Assembly (NCBI RefSeq): GCF_023016265.1
Contig: NZ_CP095412.1
Span: forward strand, 3,596,001 to 3,660,000
DNA: 64,000 nt
Reading direction: 5' to 3'
Source: Blastococcus sp. PRF04-17
Lineage (GTDB): Bacteria > Actinomycetota > Actinomycetes > Mycobacteriales > Geodermatophilaceae
The notes beneath the pieces are model-generated. The model was not told where the DNA came from. It ran no database searches and saw only the letters and a program-made list of their open reading frames with translations. The position numbers were made by a program, and so were the translations under genes. Shown here in pieces: positions 52,684 to 62,557 of the stretch. The stretch's first letter is position 1. Each line of letters starts with the position of its first letter.

Positions 52684-54510
52684 TCAGAACGGTGCGGGGT
52701 CGTCGGTGTGGTGGGCGGGTGTGGGTGGTCGGCCGAGGACGCGTTCGCGGAGGGTGAGTCCTGGTCGGGGTGGTTGTGCGGGTGGAGGGGGTGGGAGGTC
52801 GTCGGTGCCGTAGGGCTGGGGGTGGGTGGTGATGGTGTGCCCGCCGGGGGTGGTCCATTGCAGGCCGCCGTCGGGGCGTCGTTGCATGCGCCAGCCGGGT
52901 GCCTGGTGGCTGAGTCGGTGGTGGTGGCGGCACAGGCAGCAGAGGTTGTCGGCGCTGGTGGGCCCGAGAGGCCAGGGCTGGTTGTGGTCCAGATCGCAGC
53001 GGATGGCGGGGGTGCGGCAGCCGGGGAACCGGCAGCGCCGGTCGCGGGCGCGGACGAACTTCTGCAGGGCCGTGGCCGGGGCGTAGCCGGGGGTCGGGCC
53101 GGGTGGGTCGAGGGCTTGGCCGGTGCGGAGTCCGGCGGCGGTGGTCAGGGCCAGCAGTTGACCGGTGAGTTCGTCGACGACGGCGAGAGCCGGCAGGTGG
53201 GCCAGCGCGGTGCCGGTGACGGCGCGCAGGTCCAGCAGTTCGGCCAGCGCCGCCCGCGCCGCCGGCTCGGCGGTGGCCTCGGTGGCGGTGGGCTCGGTGG
53301 TGGCGGGCTCGGTGGTGGCGGCCTCGGTGGTGGCGGGCTCGGTGGTGGCGGGCTCGGTGGTGGCGGGCTCGGTGGTGGCGGGCTCGGTGGTGGCGGGCTC
53401 GGTGGTGGCGGGCTCGGTGGTGGCGGGCTCGGCCGGCGGGGGTGGGGTGCGGGGGAGCAGGCCGAGGGCGGCGGCCAGCGCGCGGACCATGGCCGCGGGG
53501 ATCGGGTGGCCGTCGAGTTCGCCGGGGTCGTCGCCGCCGCTCATCGTGTTCACCCCGGCGATCAGGGTGAGGGCGATCTGCACCGGTGGATGGTTCGCGT
53601 CCGGGCGCAGGATCAGGTCGACCAGGCAGTCGGTCATCCGCTGGTCCTGGGTGCGCGGGTCGTCGGGGGTTCTGCTCGCCGCGGCGTAGGCCTGCAATGC
53701 CCGGTAGCAGGCCGCCAGCACCGGGGTGGACAGGCCGGTGGCGGTCAGCGACCCGACGCCGTCCCGGCCCGGATGGGTCTGGACCTGCCGGTCGCCGATG
53801 GCCCGGGCCGCGCGCCGCAGGGCCGCGTTGGGGTCAGCCTTGAGCACCGCCCGGCGGGCGGCGGCGCGCAGCTGGGGCACGGTCTTGTCCGCCGCCCGGG
53901 CCAGCAGCCGGGCCTCGACCGCGGCGCGCACGGCCGGGTCGGTCAGCACCGGGAGGACCTCGGTGAGCATCACCGCGTGCGTCCAGGAGATGACTCCGGC
54001 CTGGCACGCGTCCAGGGTGGCCGGCAGCAGCTCGACCAGGATGACCGACTGCTCCAGCAGCCTGGCCGCGGCCTGGGCGGACAGGGTCAGCCGGGCCATC
54101 ACCTCGTCCACGGCCCACTCGCTGACCTCGGTCAGCACCGCCGGGCGGGCCGCCCGCGAGGCCGCCGCGGCGGCGCCGGCCTCGTCGTCGGGGCGGTCCA
54201 TCGCCGCCGCCGGCCGGCACGCGGCGAACGCGGCCAGCGCCCGCGCCTGCACCGCGGCCAGCCGGCCCTGCTCCCCGAACGCGGCCGCCGCGACATCCAG
54301 GTGACCGGCGCCGGTCTCCAGCAGCTGTCGCAGGCCCCGCGGGTCATCGCCGTCGGGCCGGTGGCCGGCGCGCTCGACGGTCCACACCTCGCCGGCAGGC
54401 GGATGGCCCACATCGATCAGCGGGGGGCGCTCCGCCCTCCGCCAGGCCCGCATCCCCGCCTCCAGGCGCGACCCCCGGTCGCTCCGGTCGAGGAGAAGCT
54501 CATCGAACAT
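52684..54510 (-). CDS. DUF222 / HNH endonuclease domain protein with TTEPA repeats
   Basis: 608 residues of the 13E12-repeat type common in actinobacteria. The DUF222 domain covers about residues 60-360 (LSAQAAARLLEQSVILVELLPATLDACQAG). The HNH nuclease is near residue 510: CRFPGCRTPAIRCDLDHNQPW then NLCCLCRHHHRLSH. Between them lies a low-complexity linker of tandem ATTEP pentapeptides, encoded by ten 15-bp repeats (53281-53430). Whether these proteins cut DNA, or belong to a retrotransposon- or phage-like family, is unresolved. Confidence 0.88.
   Translation of the reverse strand: MFDELLLDRSDRGSRLEAGMRAWRRAERPPLIDVGHPPAGEVWTVERAGHRPDGDDPRGLRQLLETGAGHLDVAAAAFGEQGRLAAVQARALAAFAACRPAAAMDRPDDEAGAAAAASRAARPAVLTEVSEWAVDEVMARLTLSAQAAARLLEQSVILVELLPATLDACQAGVISWTHAVMLTEVLPVLTDPAVRAAVEARLLARAADKTVPQLRAAARRAVLKADPNAALRRAARAIGDRQVQTHPGRDGVGSLTATGLSTPVLAACYRALQAYAAASRTPDDPRTQDQRMTDCLVDLILRPDANHPPVQIALTLIAGVNTMSGGDDPGELDGHPIPAAMVRALAAALGLLPRTPPPPAEPATTEPATTEPATTEPATTEPATTEPATTEPATTEAATTEPATTEPTATEATAEPAARAALAELLDLRAVTGTALAHLPALAVVDELTGQLLALTTAAGLRTGQALDPPGPTPGYAPATALQKFVRARDRRCRFPGCRTPAIRCDLDHNQPWPLGPTSADNLCCLCRHHHRLSHQAPGWRMQRRPDGGLQWTTPGGHTITTHPQPYGTDDLPPPPPAQPPRPGLTLRERVLGRPPTPAHHTDDPAPF
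53281..53430. repeat. 15-bp minisatellite inside the HNH gene
   Basis: Ten tandem copies of GGTGGTGGCGGGCTC; the last seven are identical, the first and third carry substitutions. The unit length is a multiple of three, so copy number can change without breaking the frame. Confidence 0.92.
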
Positions 54511-54651
54511 GCGTTCGATGATAGCGCTGGGCCCGGCCTTCTGACCAGCCGAAACGGCTCCTGTGGACGAGCTGGTCGCCTGTGGACAGGCTCGTCGCGG
54601 GTGTCGGTCCGTGAGCTCATGCTCGCCGCATGAACGAACTCGACGAACGCC

Positions 54652-55515
54652 TCAGACCGGCGCGACGGCCGACCAGCGAACCGTCACCTCCCCGTGCCGC
54701 CACCGCCGAGAAGACCCGACCAGCGGCCACCCTTCCTCCGCGAGTGCCTCGACGGCCGCAACCCACCGCTGGCGCGGCCCGAAGGTCGACAGTCCGGCCG
54801 CGGCCGCCCAGGCGGCGTCGAAGGCGCGCAGGAAGTCGTGGATCGGCTGTCCGGGCACGTTGTGGTGGATCAGGCCTTTCGGCAGTCGCTCGGCGAGATC
54901 GGAGGGCGTGGCGATGTCGGCCACCCGCACGGAGAACGTCAGGGTGAGCGGGCCGTCGGCGTCGAGGGCGACCCAGACCGACCGCCGTCCCCACTCGTCG
55001 CAGGTCCCCTCGACGATGACCCCACCGGGCCCCAGAGCGGCCCGCATCGTGTCCCACGCCTGGGCCGCCGACCGCTCGTCGTACTGCCGCAGGACGTTGA
55101 ACGCGCGCACCAGCACCGGCTGCAGACCGGCCAGCTCGAAGCCGCCCACCCGGAAGTCGACGCGGGGCGGATCGCGATCCGCCTCGACGGCGGTCACCCG
55201 GGCCGGATCGATCTCCAGACCCACGACCTCGAGCCCCGCCACCTCGGGGCCCAGCCGCTCGACCAGCTCGAGGGTCGTCACGGCCGAGGAGCCGTATCCC
55301 AGGTCGATGACGAGCGGGCGCGGGCAGTCGCGCAGCCGCGGCACCTGCGTGGCGAGGATCCACCGGTCGACGCGGCGCAGGCGGTTGGCGTTCGTCGTCC
55401 CCCGGGTGGGCAGGCCGAGGGCGCGAGCCCGGCCGGCCGCCAGTCGCGGCGCCCTGCGGCGCGGGAGCGGGGACAGCGATGCCCGGTCCTTGTGGTCGCT
55501 CCGAGCCTCGCTCAC
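54652..55515 (-). CDS. Class I SAM-dependent methyltransferase-like protein
   Basis: 287 residues, GTG start. The SAM site is LVIDLGYGSSAVTTLELVERL, with VVGLEIDPARV after it; there is a promoter-independent N-terminus rich in Arg (PRRRAPRLAAGRARALGLPTRG). LPKGLIHHNVPGQPIHDFLRAFD is a conserved stretch near the end. Related proteins lie beside murB in other actinobacteria. The substrate is unknown. It is divergent from murB (34-base gap). Confidence 0.78.
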   Translation of the reverse strand: MSEARSDHKDRASLSPLPRRRAPRLAAGRARALGLPTRGTTNANRLRRVDRWILATQVPRLRDCPRPLVIDLGYGSSAVTTLELVERLGPEVAGLEVVGLEIDPARVTAVEADRDPPRVDFRVGGFELAGLQPVLVRAFNVLRQYDERSAAQAWDTMRAALGPGGVIVEGTCDEWGRRSVWVALDADGPLTLTFSVRVADIATPSDLAERLPKGLIHHNVPGQPIHDFLRAFDAAWAAAAGLSTFGPRQRWVAAVEALAEEGWPLVGSSRRWRHGEVTVRWSAVAPV

Positions 55516-55549
55516 CGGTCCCGAGGGTAGTCGCGGTTAGCGTGGGGGC

Positions 55550-56557
55550 GTGCAGGTTCGACGCGACGTCCGGCTGGCGGAGCTCACCACCCTCCGCGTC
55601 GGCGGTCCCGTCGAGCGCCTGGTCGAGGTGACCGACGCCGAGGAGCTCGTCGCAGCGGTGCGCGAGGCGGACGAGGCCGGGCGCCCGCTGCTGGTCCTCG
55701 GCGGGGGGTCCAACATCGTCGCCCCGGACGACGGCTGGCCGGGGGACGTGGTGGCCGTCCGGAGCCGGGGCATCGACCGCGACGGTTCTCAGCTGGTCGT
55801 GGCGGCCGGCCACGACTGGGACGAGCTCGTCGCGTACACCGTCGCCCACGACCTCGCCGGCGTGGAGGCGCTGTCGGGGATCCCGGGTTCGACGGGTGCG
55901 ACCCCGGTGCAGAACGTCGGTGCCTACGGCCAGGAGGTAGCCCAGACGATCACCGCGGTGCGCGTCTACGACCGCGCCGAGAAGAGCGAGCGCACCCTCT
56001 CACCGCAGGAATGCGGATTCGCCTACCGCGACAGCCGGCTCAAACGGAACCCGTCGCGCTTCGTCGTCCTCGACGTCACCTTCGTGCTGGACGAGAGCCC
56101 GCTCTCGCGTCCTGTCGGCTATGCCGAACTGGCCCGCACCCTCGGCGTCGAGCTGGGGGAGTCGGCTCCACTGGCCGACGTCCGCGAGGCGGTGATCGCG
56201 CTGCGTCGCGGCAAGGGCATGGTTCTCGACGCCGACGACCCCGACAGCCGCAGCGCGGGCTCGTTCTTCACGAATCCGATCGTCCCGTCCGAGCGGGCCG
56301 TCGCCGGCTGCCCGAGCTGGCCGGCGGGCGACGGGCAGGTCAAGCTGAGCGCGGCATGGCTGGTGCAGCACGCCGGCTTCGGCCGTGGGACGCGGCAGGG
56401 CAACGTCGGGACGTCGTCGCGCCACAGCCTCGCCCTGACCACGGCACCCGGGGCGACGGCGGCCGAACTGCTCGACTTCGCCGGCCGCATCGTCGCCACC
56501 GTGCAGGGGGAGTTCGGCGTCACCCTCGAACGCGAGCCGACGGCCGTCCGGCCCTAG
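55550..56557 (+). CDS. murB: UDP-N-acetylmuramate dehydrogenase
   Basis: A 335-residue FAD enzyme that reduces UDP-GlcNAc-enolpyruvate to UDP-MurNAc in peptidoglycan synthesis. The FAD site shows TTLRVGGPVERL and LLVLGGGSNIV; GIPGSTGATPVQNVGAYGQEV and FAYRDSRLK are type I MurB marks, and the catalytic Ser is in SAGSFFTNP. GTG start. The TAG stop overlaps the stop of the convergent SDR gene in a shared CTAG. Confidence 0.96.
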   Translation: MQVRRDVRLAELTTLRVGGPVERLVEVTDAEELVAAVREADEAGRPLLVLGGGSNIVAPDDGWPGDVVAVRSRGIDRDGSQLVVAAGHDWDELVAYTVAHDLAGVEALSGIPGSTGATPVQNVGAYGQEVAQTITAVRVYDRAEKSERTLSPQECGFAYRDSRLKRNPSRFVVLDVTFVLDESPLSRPVGYAELARTLGVELGESAPLADVREAVIALRRGKGMVLDADDPDSRSAGSFFTNPIVPSERAVAGCPSWPAGDGQVKLSAAWLVQHAGFGRGTRQGNVGTSSRHSLALTTAPGATAAELLDFAGRIVATVQGEFGVTLEREPTAVRP

Positions 56558-57342
56558 GAGGGGTCCCGGGCGACCTTGTGCTGCGCGGCCTGGGCCAGCG
56601 GGCGCACCACGAGCAGGTCGACGTTCACGTGGTGCGGCCGGGTGATCGCCCACGCGATGCAGTCGGCGACGTCCTCGGCGACCAGGGGCTCGCGCACACC
56701 GCGGTAGACCTCGTCGGCCGCGTCCGCGGAACCCAGCCGGTTGAGCGAGAACTCCTCTGTTCGCACCATCCCCGGCGCGATCTCGACCACTCGGACGGGC
56801 TCGCCGTTCAGCTCGAGCCGCAGCGTCTCGGCCAGCGTGTGCACGCCGTGCTTCGCCGCCGTGTACGACGCCCCGCCCTCGTAGCTGATCAGCCCCGCGG
56901 TCGAGCTGACGAACACGACGTCGCCCGCACCGGACGAACGCAGTGCCGGCAGCAGCGCTTTGGTCAGTCGCACGGTGCCGAGCACGTTCACCTCGTACGT
57001 CCGCGCCCACGAGTCCAGGTCCGCCTCGGCCACGGGCAGCGCGTCGAACGCGCCCCCGGCGTTGTTGACCAGCACGTCCACCCGGTCCAGAGCGGCGGCG
57101 AAGGAGGCGACCGACGACGGGTCCGTCAGGTCCAGCGGCAGTGCCCGCGCACCGATCGAGTCGGCGAGCGGGGTGAGCCGGTCCATCCGCCGCGCCCCCA
57201 GGACCACCTGGAAGCCTTCGGCGGCCAGCCGCGAGGCGGTGGCCGCCCCGATGCCGCTCGAGGCACCCGTCACGACGGCGGTGCGGCCGGCGCCGGGCAG
57301 CGTGCGGACGGCGGGGGAGTGGGATGCGTCGGGACCGGGCAT
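56554..57342 (-). CDS. Short-chain dehydrogenase/reductase
   Basis: 262 residues, classical SDR. The cofactor motif is [18 protein letters not shown] is in VLVNNAGG, and the active Ser and Tyr-x-x-x-Lys are in VFVSSTAG and [16 protein letters not shown] suggests NADP preference. An in-frame ATG at 57351 is possible but leaves no room for a ribosome site. It lies between murB and mshA, as does Rv0484c in mycobacteria. The substrate is unknown. Confidence 0.92.
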   Translation of the reverse strand: MPGPDASHSPAVRTLPGAGRTAVVTGASSGIGAATASRLAAEGFQVVLGARRMDRLTPLADSIGARALPLDLTDPSSVASFAAALDRVDVLVNNAGGAFDALPVAEADLDSWARTYEVNVLGTVRLTKALLPALRSSGAGDVVFVSSTAGLISYEGGASYTAAKHGVHTLAETLRLELNGEPVRVVEIAPGMVRTEEFSLNRLGSADAADEVYRGVREPLVAEDVADCIAWAITRPHHVNVDLLVVRPLAQAAQHKVARDPS

Positions 57343-57427
57343 GAAGCCCATCCTGACGTTGTTGCAGGATTGGACGACGTCAGGGGGCCACGGGTCCCGC
57401 CGAACCGGAGATCGAAGAGCGGGAGGA

Positions 57428-58768
57428 ATGGCCGTGCCCGCTCGCCGTTTCTCCCGCCCCGGCGCGCCCCGGCGGGTGGCGACCCTCTCGGTGCACACCA
57501 GCCCGCTCGACCAGCCCGGCGCCGGCGACGCCGGCGGCATGAACGTCTACATCGTCGAGGCGTCCCGTCGCCTGGCCGCCCGCGGCATCGCCGTCGACAT
57601 CTTCACGCGTGCCACCTCCAGCGACCTGCCGCCGGTGGTCGAGATGTCCCCGGGGGTGACGGTCCGTCACGTCAGCGCGGGGCCGTTCGAGGGGCTGGAC
57701 AAGGACGAGCTGCCCGGGCAGCTCTGCGCCTTCACCGCCGCCGTCCTGCGCGCGGAGGCCCAGCACGAGCCGGGCTACTACGACGTCGTCCACTCGCACT
57801 ACTGGCTGTCCGGTCAGGTCGGGTGGCTGGCCCGGGACCGCTGGAGCGTGCCGCTGATCCACACCGCGCACACGCTGGCCAAGGTGAAGAACGAGGCGCT
57901 CGCCGACGGCGACCGCCCCGAGCCGCGAGCCCGCGTCATCGGCGAGGAACAGGTGGTCGCCGAGGCCGACCGGCTGATCGCCAACACCGACGAGGAGGCC
58001 CGTCAGCTCGTGCGCCTCTACGGCGCCGACCCGCACCGCACCCTCGTCGTCCCGCCCGGTGTCGACCTCGACCGCTTCTGCCCCGGCGACCGCGCCTCCG
58101 CGCGGCGGGCGATCGACGTCCCCGACGACGCCCTGGTGCTGTTGTTCGTCGGCCGCATCCAGCCGCTGAAGGCTCCCGACGTCCTCCTGCACGCCGCGGC
58201 CGAGATGCTCACCGCGGACCCCTCGCTGCGCCGGACGCTGCGCGTGCACGTGGTCGGCGCGCCCAGCGGGTCCGGCCTCGAGGCGCCCGAGCAGCTCCAG
58301 AAGCTCGCCGGCGATCTCGGCATCGCCGACGTCGTCACCTTCTTCCCGCCGGCCCCCGCCGAGCGGCTGGCCGACCACTACCGGGCCGCCGACGTCACCG
58401 TCGTCCCCAGCCACAACGAGTCCTTCGGCCTCGTCGCCCTCGAGTCGCAGGCGTGCGGCACCCCGGTCGTCGCCGCCGCCGTCGGCGGCCTGCGCACCGC
58501 CGTCCGCGACGGCGTCTCGGGCGTGCTCGTCGACGGCCACGACCCGCGGGACTACGCCGCGGCCGTCCGAGCCGTGCTCGGACGGCGCCAGTTGCTGCGC
58601 GCCGGCGCCCGTCGCCACGCGGGGCTCTTCTCCTGGGACCGCACGGCGGACGCGCTCGTCGCGGCCTACTCCTCGGCCATGGAGGAGATGGCCGGCGCCC
58701 CGCGCCCGGTCCGGCGCCGTGCGCTCGGCCCGCTGTGGGTGGTGCCGGGAGTGCAGGTCGCCCGATGA
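57428..58768 (+). CDS. mshA: D-inositol-3-phosphate glycosyltransferase MshA
   Basis: A 446-residue GT4 glycosyltransferase, the first enzyme of mycothiol synthesis; it joins GlcNAc from UDP-GlcNAc to inositol-3-phosphate. [52 protein letters not shown] and [23 protein letters not shown] (the donor EX7E region) identify it. GGGAGG lies so near the ATG that a GTG at 57434 may be the real start. Confidence 0.95.
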   Translation: MAVPARRFSRPGAPRRVATLSVHTSPLDQPGAGDAGGMNVYIVEASRRLAARGIAVDIFTRATSSDLPPVVEMSPGVTVRHVSAGPFEGLDKDELPGQLCAFTAAVLRAEAQHEPGYYDVVHSHYWLSGQVGWLARDRWSVPLIHTAHTLAKVKNEALADGDRPEPRARVIGEEQVVAEADRLIANTDEEARQLVRLYGADPHRTLVVPPGVDLDRFCPGDRASARRAIDVPDDALVLLFVGRIQPLKAPDVLLHAAAEMLTADPSLRRTLRVHVVGAPSGSGLEAPEQLQKLAGDLGIADVVTFFPPAPAERLADHYRAADVTVVPSHNESFGLVALESQACGTPVVAAAVGGLRTAVRDGVSGVLVDGHDPRDYAAAVRAVLGRRQLLRAGARRHAGLFSWDRTADALVAAYSSAMEEMAGAPRPVRRRALGPLWVVPGVQVAR

Positions 58769-58778
58769 GCGAGGAGCG

Positions 58779-59288
58779 ATGACCGAGGGGGTAGTCGCCC
58801 GGCTGGACGCGGTCATCGACGCCGCCCTGCGCGACGGCGAGCTCACCCACGAGCATCCCGAGCCGGGTAGATGGCTGGTCGATCTGCCGGGCACCAAGAA
58901 GCTCAAGACGGTCTGCGGTCTGATCGTGGGCGAGCACGCGCTCCGGGTGGAGGCGTTCGTCTGCCGCCAGCCCGACGAGAACCGGGAGCAGCTGTGGACG
59001 TTCCTGCTGCAGCACAACGCCCGCATGTACGGCGTCGCGTACTCGATCGACAGGGTCGGTGACGTGTACCTGACCGGCCGCCTGCCGCACGCCGCGGTCA
59101 CCGTGGACGAGATCGACCGCATCCTCGGCGCGGTCCTCAGCTACGCCGACGACCACTTCAACGCCATGCTCGAGATCGGTTTCGGCACCTCGATCCGCCG
59201 CGAGTGGGAGTGGCGGGTCAAGCGCGGGGAGTCGCTGCGCAACCTCGAGGCCTTCGCCGCGTTCGCGGACCCGACCCGCCACGCCTGA
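58779..59288 (+). CDS. YbjN-domain protein (Rv0487-like)
   Basis: 169 residues. The YbjN/type III secretion chaperone-like alpha-beta fold is seen in WLVDLPGTKKLKTVCGLIVGEHALRVEAFV and LLQHNARMYGVAYSIDRVGDVYLTGRLP. A long C-terminal helix with Glu/Arg/Trp follows (IRREWEWRVKRGESLRNLE). The ATG follows GAGGAG, 11 bases after mshA, the same order as in mycobacteria. The function is unknown. Confidence 0.88.
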   Translation: MTEGVVARLDAVIDAALRDGELTHEHPEPGRWLVDLPGTKKLKTVCGLIVGEHALRVEAFVCRQPDENREQLWTFLLQHNARMYGVAYSIDRVGDVYLTGRLPHAAVTVDEIDRILGAVLSYADDHFNAMLEIGFGTSIRREWEWRVKRGESLRNLEAFAAFADPTRHA

Positions 59289-59301
59289 TCACGACCGAGG
59301 C

Positions 59302-60909
59302 GTGACCGAGACCTCCGCGTCCGTCGTGCCGGCGGAACCCGTCGCCGCCGGTCATCGACCCCGCTGGTGGGTCCTCGCCACCATGACCGTCTGCCTGCTC
59401 GTGGTGATCATGGGCAACACGATCCTCAGCGTCGCGCTCCCCACCCTCCAGCGCGATCTCGGCGCGACGCACGGCGAGCTCCAGTGGGCCATCGACGCCT
59501 ACATCCTCGTCTTCGCCGGGCTGCTGTTCACCTGGGGCGTGATCGGGGACCGCATCGGCCGTCGGCGGGTGCTGCTCGTCGGCCTGACCGTGTTCGCCGT
59601 GGGATCGACCTGTGCGGCGTTCTCCACCAGCCCGCTCGAGCTCATCGCCTGGCGCGCGGTCATGGGGATCGGCGGTGCCGCGGTCCAGCCGACCACCCTC
59701 GCGGTCATCACCAACGTGTTCCCGCCCCGCGAACGGGCCCGCGCCATCGGCGTCTGGGCCGGCACCGCGGGGATCGCCGTCGCCGGCGGTCCCCTCGCCG
59801 GCGGTGCCGTCCTCCAGCACTTCTGGTGGGGCGCGGTCTTCCTGATCGGCGTCCCGGTCGCCGTTCTCGGGATCGTCGGCATCCTGGCCGTCGTCCCCGA
59901 GTCGAAGGACCCGGCGCCCGGCCGGGTCGACGTCCTCGGGGTGCTGCTGTCCATCGTGGCGCTGGCCGGCCTGGTCTACGGGATCATCCGCGGTGGGGAG
60001 GGCGGCGGATGGACGACGCCCGGCGTGCTCGTCCCCCTGCTCGGCGGCCTGCTGCTCCTCGCACTGTTCGTCTGGCTGCAGCGGCGGTCGGCGCATCCGG
60101 CGCTGGACGTCTCGCTGTTCCGCAGCCCGGGGTTCTCCGCGGCGGCGGGCGCCCTGGGGCTGAACTTCTTCGCCCTGCAGGGCGCGACCTTCTACCTCGT
60201 CTACTACCTGCAGGGAGTGCTCGACTACGACCCGCTGCAGAGCGGAGCGGCGCTCATCCCGGTGGCGGTCGGGATGGCGATCATGAGCCCGCGCAGCTCG
60301 ATGCTCGCGCTGCGCTTCGGACCGAAGCTGGTCTGCGGCACCGGTTTCCTGCTGATCACGCTCTCGTTCGTCGGCTTCCAGCTGCTCGACGAGCGGGCCC
60401 CGGTCGGCTTGATCATCGCCATCCTGGCCGTCCAGGGCGTGGGCATGGGCTCGGTGATGGCGCCGGCCACCGAGTCCATCATGTCGGTCGTCCCCCGTGA
60501 CAAGGCCGGGGCGGGGGCCGCGGTGAACAACTCGGTGCGGCAGATCGGCGGGGCGCTGGGTGTGGCCATCCTGGGCTCGCTGCTCTCCGCGTCCTACTCG
60601 GCGCACCTGGGCCGCGCGGTCGACGTCCTGCCGCCCGGCGACCGCGCCGAGGCCGGGCAGTCGATCGTCGGAACCCTCGAGGCGGTCCGCCGGGCCGAGG
60701 CGGCCGGTGACCCCGAGCTCGCCCGGGCGGCCGGCGACATCGTCGGGCCGGCCCGGGAGGCCTTCGTCGCGGCCATGCACGTCACCGCTGTGGGCACCGC
60801 GATCGCCTCACTGGTGGCGGCCGCCGTCGTCTTCGTCTGGTTGCCCGGACGCCGGCCCGCGCGGGCGCGTTCCCTCACGGACCGACCCCGAGGTGCAACT
60901 CACGGTTGA
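59302..60909 (+). CDS. DHA2-family MFS efflux transporter
   Basis: 535 residues, about 14 helices, GTG start. Helix 1 has MGNTILSVALPTLQRDL (motif D1) and the loop after helix 2 has GVIGDRIGRRRVLLVG (motif A); motif C is near GVWAGTAGIAVAGGPLAGG. It exports unknown compounds by proton exchange. The nearest gene upstream is ybjN (13 bases) and downstream an aminotransferase, with no dedicated regulator beside it. Confidence 0.92.
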   Translation: MTETSASVVPAEPVAAGHRPRWWVLATMTVCLLVVIMGNTILSVALPTLQRDLGATHGELQWAIDAYILVFAGLLFTWGVIGDRIGRRRVLLVGLTVFAVGSTCAAFSTSPLELIAWRAVMGIGGAAVQPTTLAVITNVFPPRERARAIGVWAGTAGIAVAGGPLAGGAVLQHFWWGAVFLIGVPVAVLGIVGILAVVPESKDPAPGRVDVLGVLLSIVALAGLVYGIIRGGEGGGWTTPGVLVPLLGGLLLLALFVWLQRRSAHPALDVSLFRSPGFSAAAGALGLNFFALQGATFYLVYYLQGVLDYDPLQSGAALIPVAVGMAIMSPRSSMLALRFGPKLVCGTGFLLITLSFVGFQLLDERAPVGLIIAILAVQGVGMGSVMAPATESIMSVVPRDKAGAGAAVNNSVRQIGGALGVAILGSLLSASYSAHLGRAVDVLPPGDRAEAGQSIVGTLEAVRRAEAAGDPELARAAGDIVGPAREAFVAAMHVTAVGTAIASLVAAAVVFVWLPGRRPARARSLTDRPRGATHG

Positions 60910-60940
60910 CGACGGCAACGGGCGCATCGCAGGGTTTCCC

Positions 60941-62197
60941 GTGCCCGACGACCGATCCGCATCGACACCCGGCCGCCGGGACCCCTTCGCGCCGCTGCTG
61001 GAGAATCCGCTGGCCGCGCTCCTCCGCGCGCACGCCCGCGCCGGGGCGGCCACGCACGCCGTGCCGACGGCCGGCGCGCCGCAGGCGGTCACGCGCTACG
61101 ACGACGGCCGGCACCGGATCAACCTCGGCTCCAACAACTACCTCGGTCTGGCCGACGACCCGCGGGTGATCGCGGCCGCGACGGCCGCCGTCCGGCGCTA
61201 CGGCACCAGCACCTCCGGCAGCCGCGTGCTCAACGGCACGACCCGCATGCACCTCGAGCTCGAGGAGCAGCTCGCCGACCACTACGGCACCGAGGCGGCG
61301 GTGCTCACGTCGTCGGGGATCAACGCGAACATCGCCCTGCTGTCCACGGTGGGCAGTCCCGGTGACGTACTGCTCGTCGACGCGCACGCCCACGCCAGCG
61401 TGCACGCCGGCGCCGCCGCGAGCCGCGGCACCGTCGTACGGTTCCGGCACAACGACCTGACCTCGCTGCGCCAGCGCCTCGACGGCCTCGAACCGCGCGC
61501 CGGCGCGGTCGTCGTGGTGGACGGCGTCTACTCGATGACCGGCGAGACCGCGCCGCTCGCCGAGATGGCGCTGCTCTGCGACCGGTTCGGCGCCCGCCTC
61601 GTGGTCGACGAGGCGCACGGTCTCGGGGTCCTCGGTGCCCGGGGGCGGGGTGCGGTCGAGCAGGCCGGCGTCCTCGACCGGGTGGACGCCGTGACCGTCG
61701 CCTTCAGCAAGTCGCTGGCCAGCATCGGCGGGGCGGTGATGACCAGCCGTGCGGCCGCCGACGGGATCCGCGCGTCGGCGGTGCCCTACGTGTTCAGCGC
61801 CGCGAACGACCCCGCCGCGGTCGGCGCCGCGCTGGCCGCGCTGCACGTCCTGCGCACCGAGCCGGACCGGATGACCAGGCTGCGCGAGAACGGCGCCCTG
61901 CTGCGCACGGCGCTCGCCCGGGCCGGCACGCCGCCGATGGCGGGCACGGGTGCGGTCATCGCCGTCGGCACCGGGGAGGCGGAGGCGACCGCGGCCGCGT
62001 GGCGCCTGGCCTTCGACGCCGGCGTGTACTGCAACGCGGTCGCCTACCCCGCCGTCCCCCGCGGCAAGGGCGTGCTGCGGCTGTCGGTCATGGCGACGCA
62101 CACCGGGGCGCAGCTGCAGCAGGCGGCCGGGATCATCGCCGCGGCGGTCCAGCACGTGCAGGCGGAGGCGCCCGACGCCGCGGCCGCGCTCGTCTGA
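60941..62197 (+). CDS. BioF/KBL-like alpha-oxoamine synthase family enzyme
   Basis: About 418 residues of the PLP fold-type I alpha-oxoamine synthase family. INLGSNNYLGLADDPRVI, GTSTSGSRVLNGTTRMHLELEEQLA, DEAHGLGVLGARGRG and the PLP Lys in AFSKSLASIGG are its marks. Members condense an amino acid with an acyl-CoA (8-amino-7-oxononanoate synthase, 2-amino-3-ketobutyrate ligase, serine palmitoyltransferase). No other biotin gene is here, so the name is left open. The GTG at 60941 has AGGG before it; a GTG at 60893 would overlap the transporter end. Confidence 0.85.
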   Translation: MPDDRSASTPGRRDPFAPLLENPLAALLRAHARAGAATHAVPTAGAPQAVTRYDDGRHRINLGSNNYLGLADDPRVIAAATAAVRRYGTSTSGSRVLNGTTRMHLELEEQLADHYGTEAAVLTSSGINANIALLSTVGSPGDVLLVDAHAHASVHAGAAASRGTVVRFRHNDLTSLRQRLDGLEPRAGAVVVVDGVYSMTGETAPLAEMALLCDRFGARLVVDEAHGLGVLGARGRGAVEQAGVLDRVDAVTVAFSKSLASIGGAVMTSRAAADGIRASAVPYVFSAANDPAAVGAALAALHVLRTEPDRMTRLRENGALLRTALARAGTPPMAGTGAVIAVGTGEAEATAAAWRLAFDAGVYCNAVAYPAVPRGKGVLRLSVMATHTGAQLQQAAGIIAAAVQHVQAEAPDAAAALV

Positions 62198-62231
62198 GCG
62201 GTGGACGTCGGCCGCGGCTAGCGTGGCCGTG

Positions 62232-62534
62232 ATGGCGGACAGCGGGCCCGAGGCCGAACGCCGCGGACGCGCGCTCATCGGCGTGGTCGCCGCCTCGGCG
62301 CTGGCCTACCCGCTGGTCGTCTGCGCCGTCCAGCTCGGCTTCGCCCAGGTGCTCACCGTCGACGTCGCCGTGATCGTCGTCTGGCTGACCGTCGCGGTCC
62401 TCTGCAGCATGGCGGTCGTCGCCGTCCTGCGCTGGGGCGCGGCGCTGCCGGTGCGCAGTCCCTGGCTGCTGCTCGGGCTGGCGCCGCCGGCGCTCTACGA
62501 ACTGTGGCTGCTGTGGCCCCGGCTGGCGTCCTGA
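62232..62534 (+). CDS. Small membrane protein, hypothetical
   Basis: 100 residues with three hydrophobic helices ([62 protein letters not shown]) and a charged N-terminus. It lies just before gpmA in the same direction (23-base gap). No family recognised. Confidence 0.6.
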   Translation: MADSGPEAERRGRALIGVVAASALAYPLVVCAVQLGFAQVLTVDVAVIVVWLTVAVLCSMAVVAVLRWGAALPVRSPWLLLGLAPPALYELWLLWPRLAS

Positions 62535-62557
62535 GCCCGGTCCGGCAGGATGATCGC

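Noticed and set aside
53281-53430. Regular short repeats as a CRISPR array
   Set aside because: The 15-bp units are directly tandem with no spacers and encode an in-frame TTEPA linker inside a gene.
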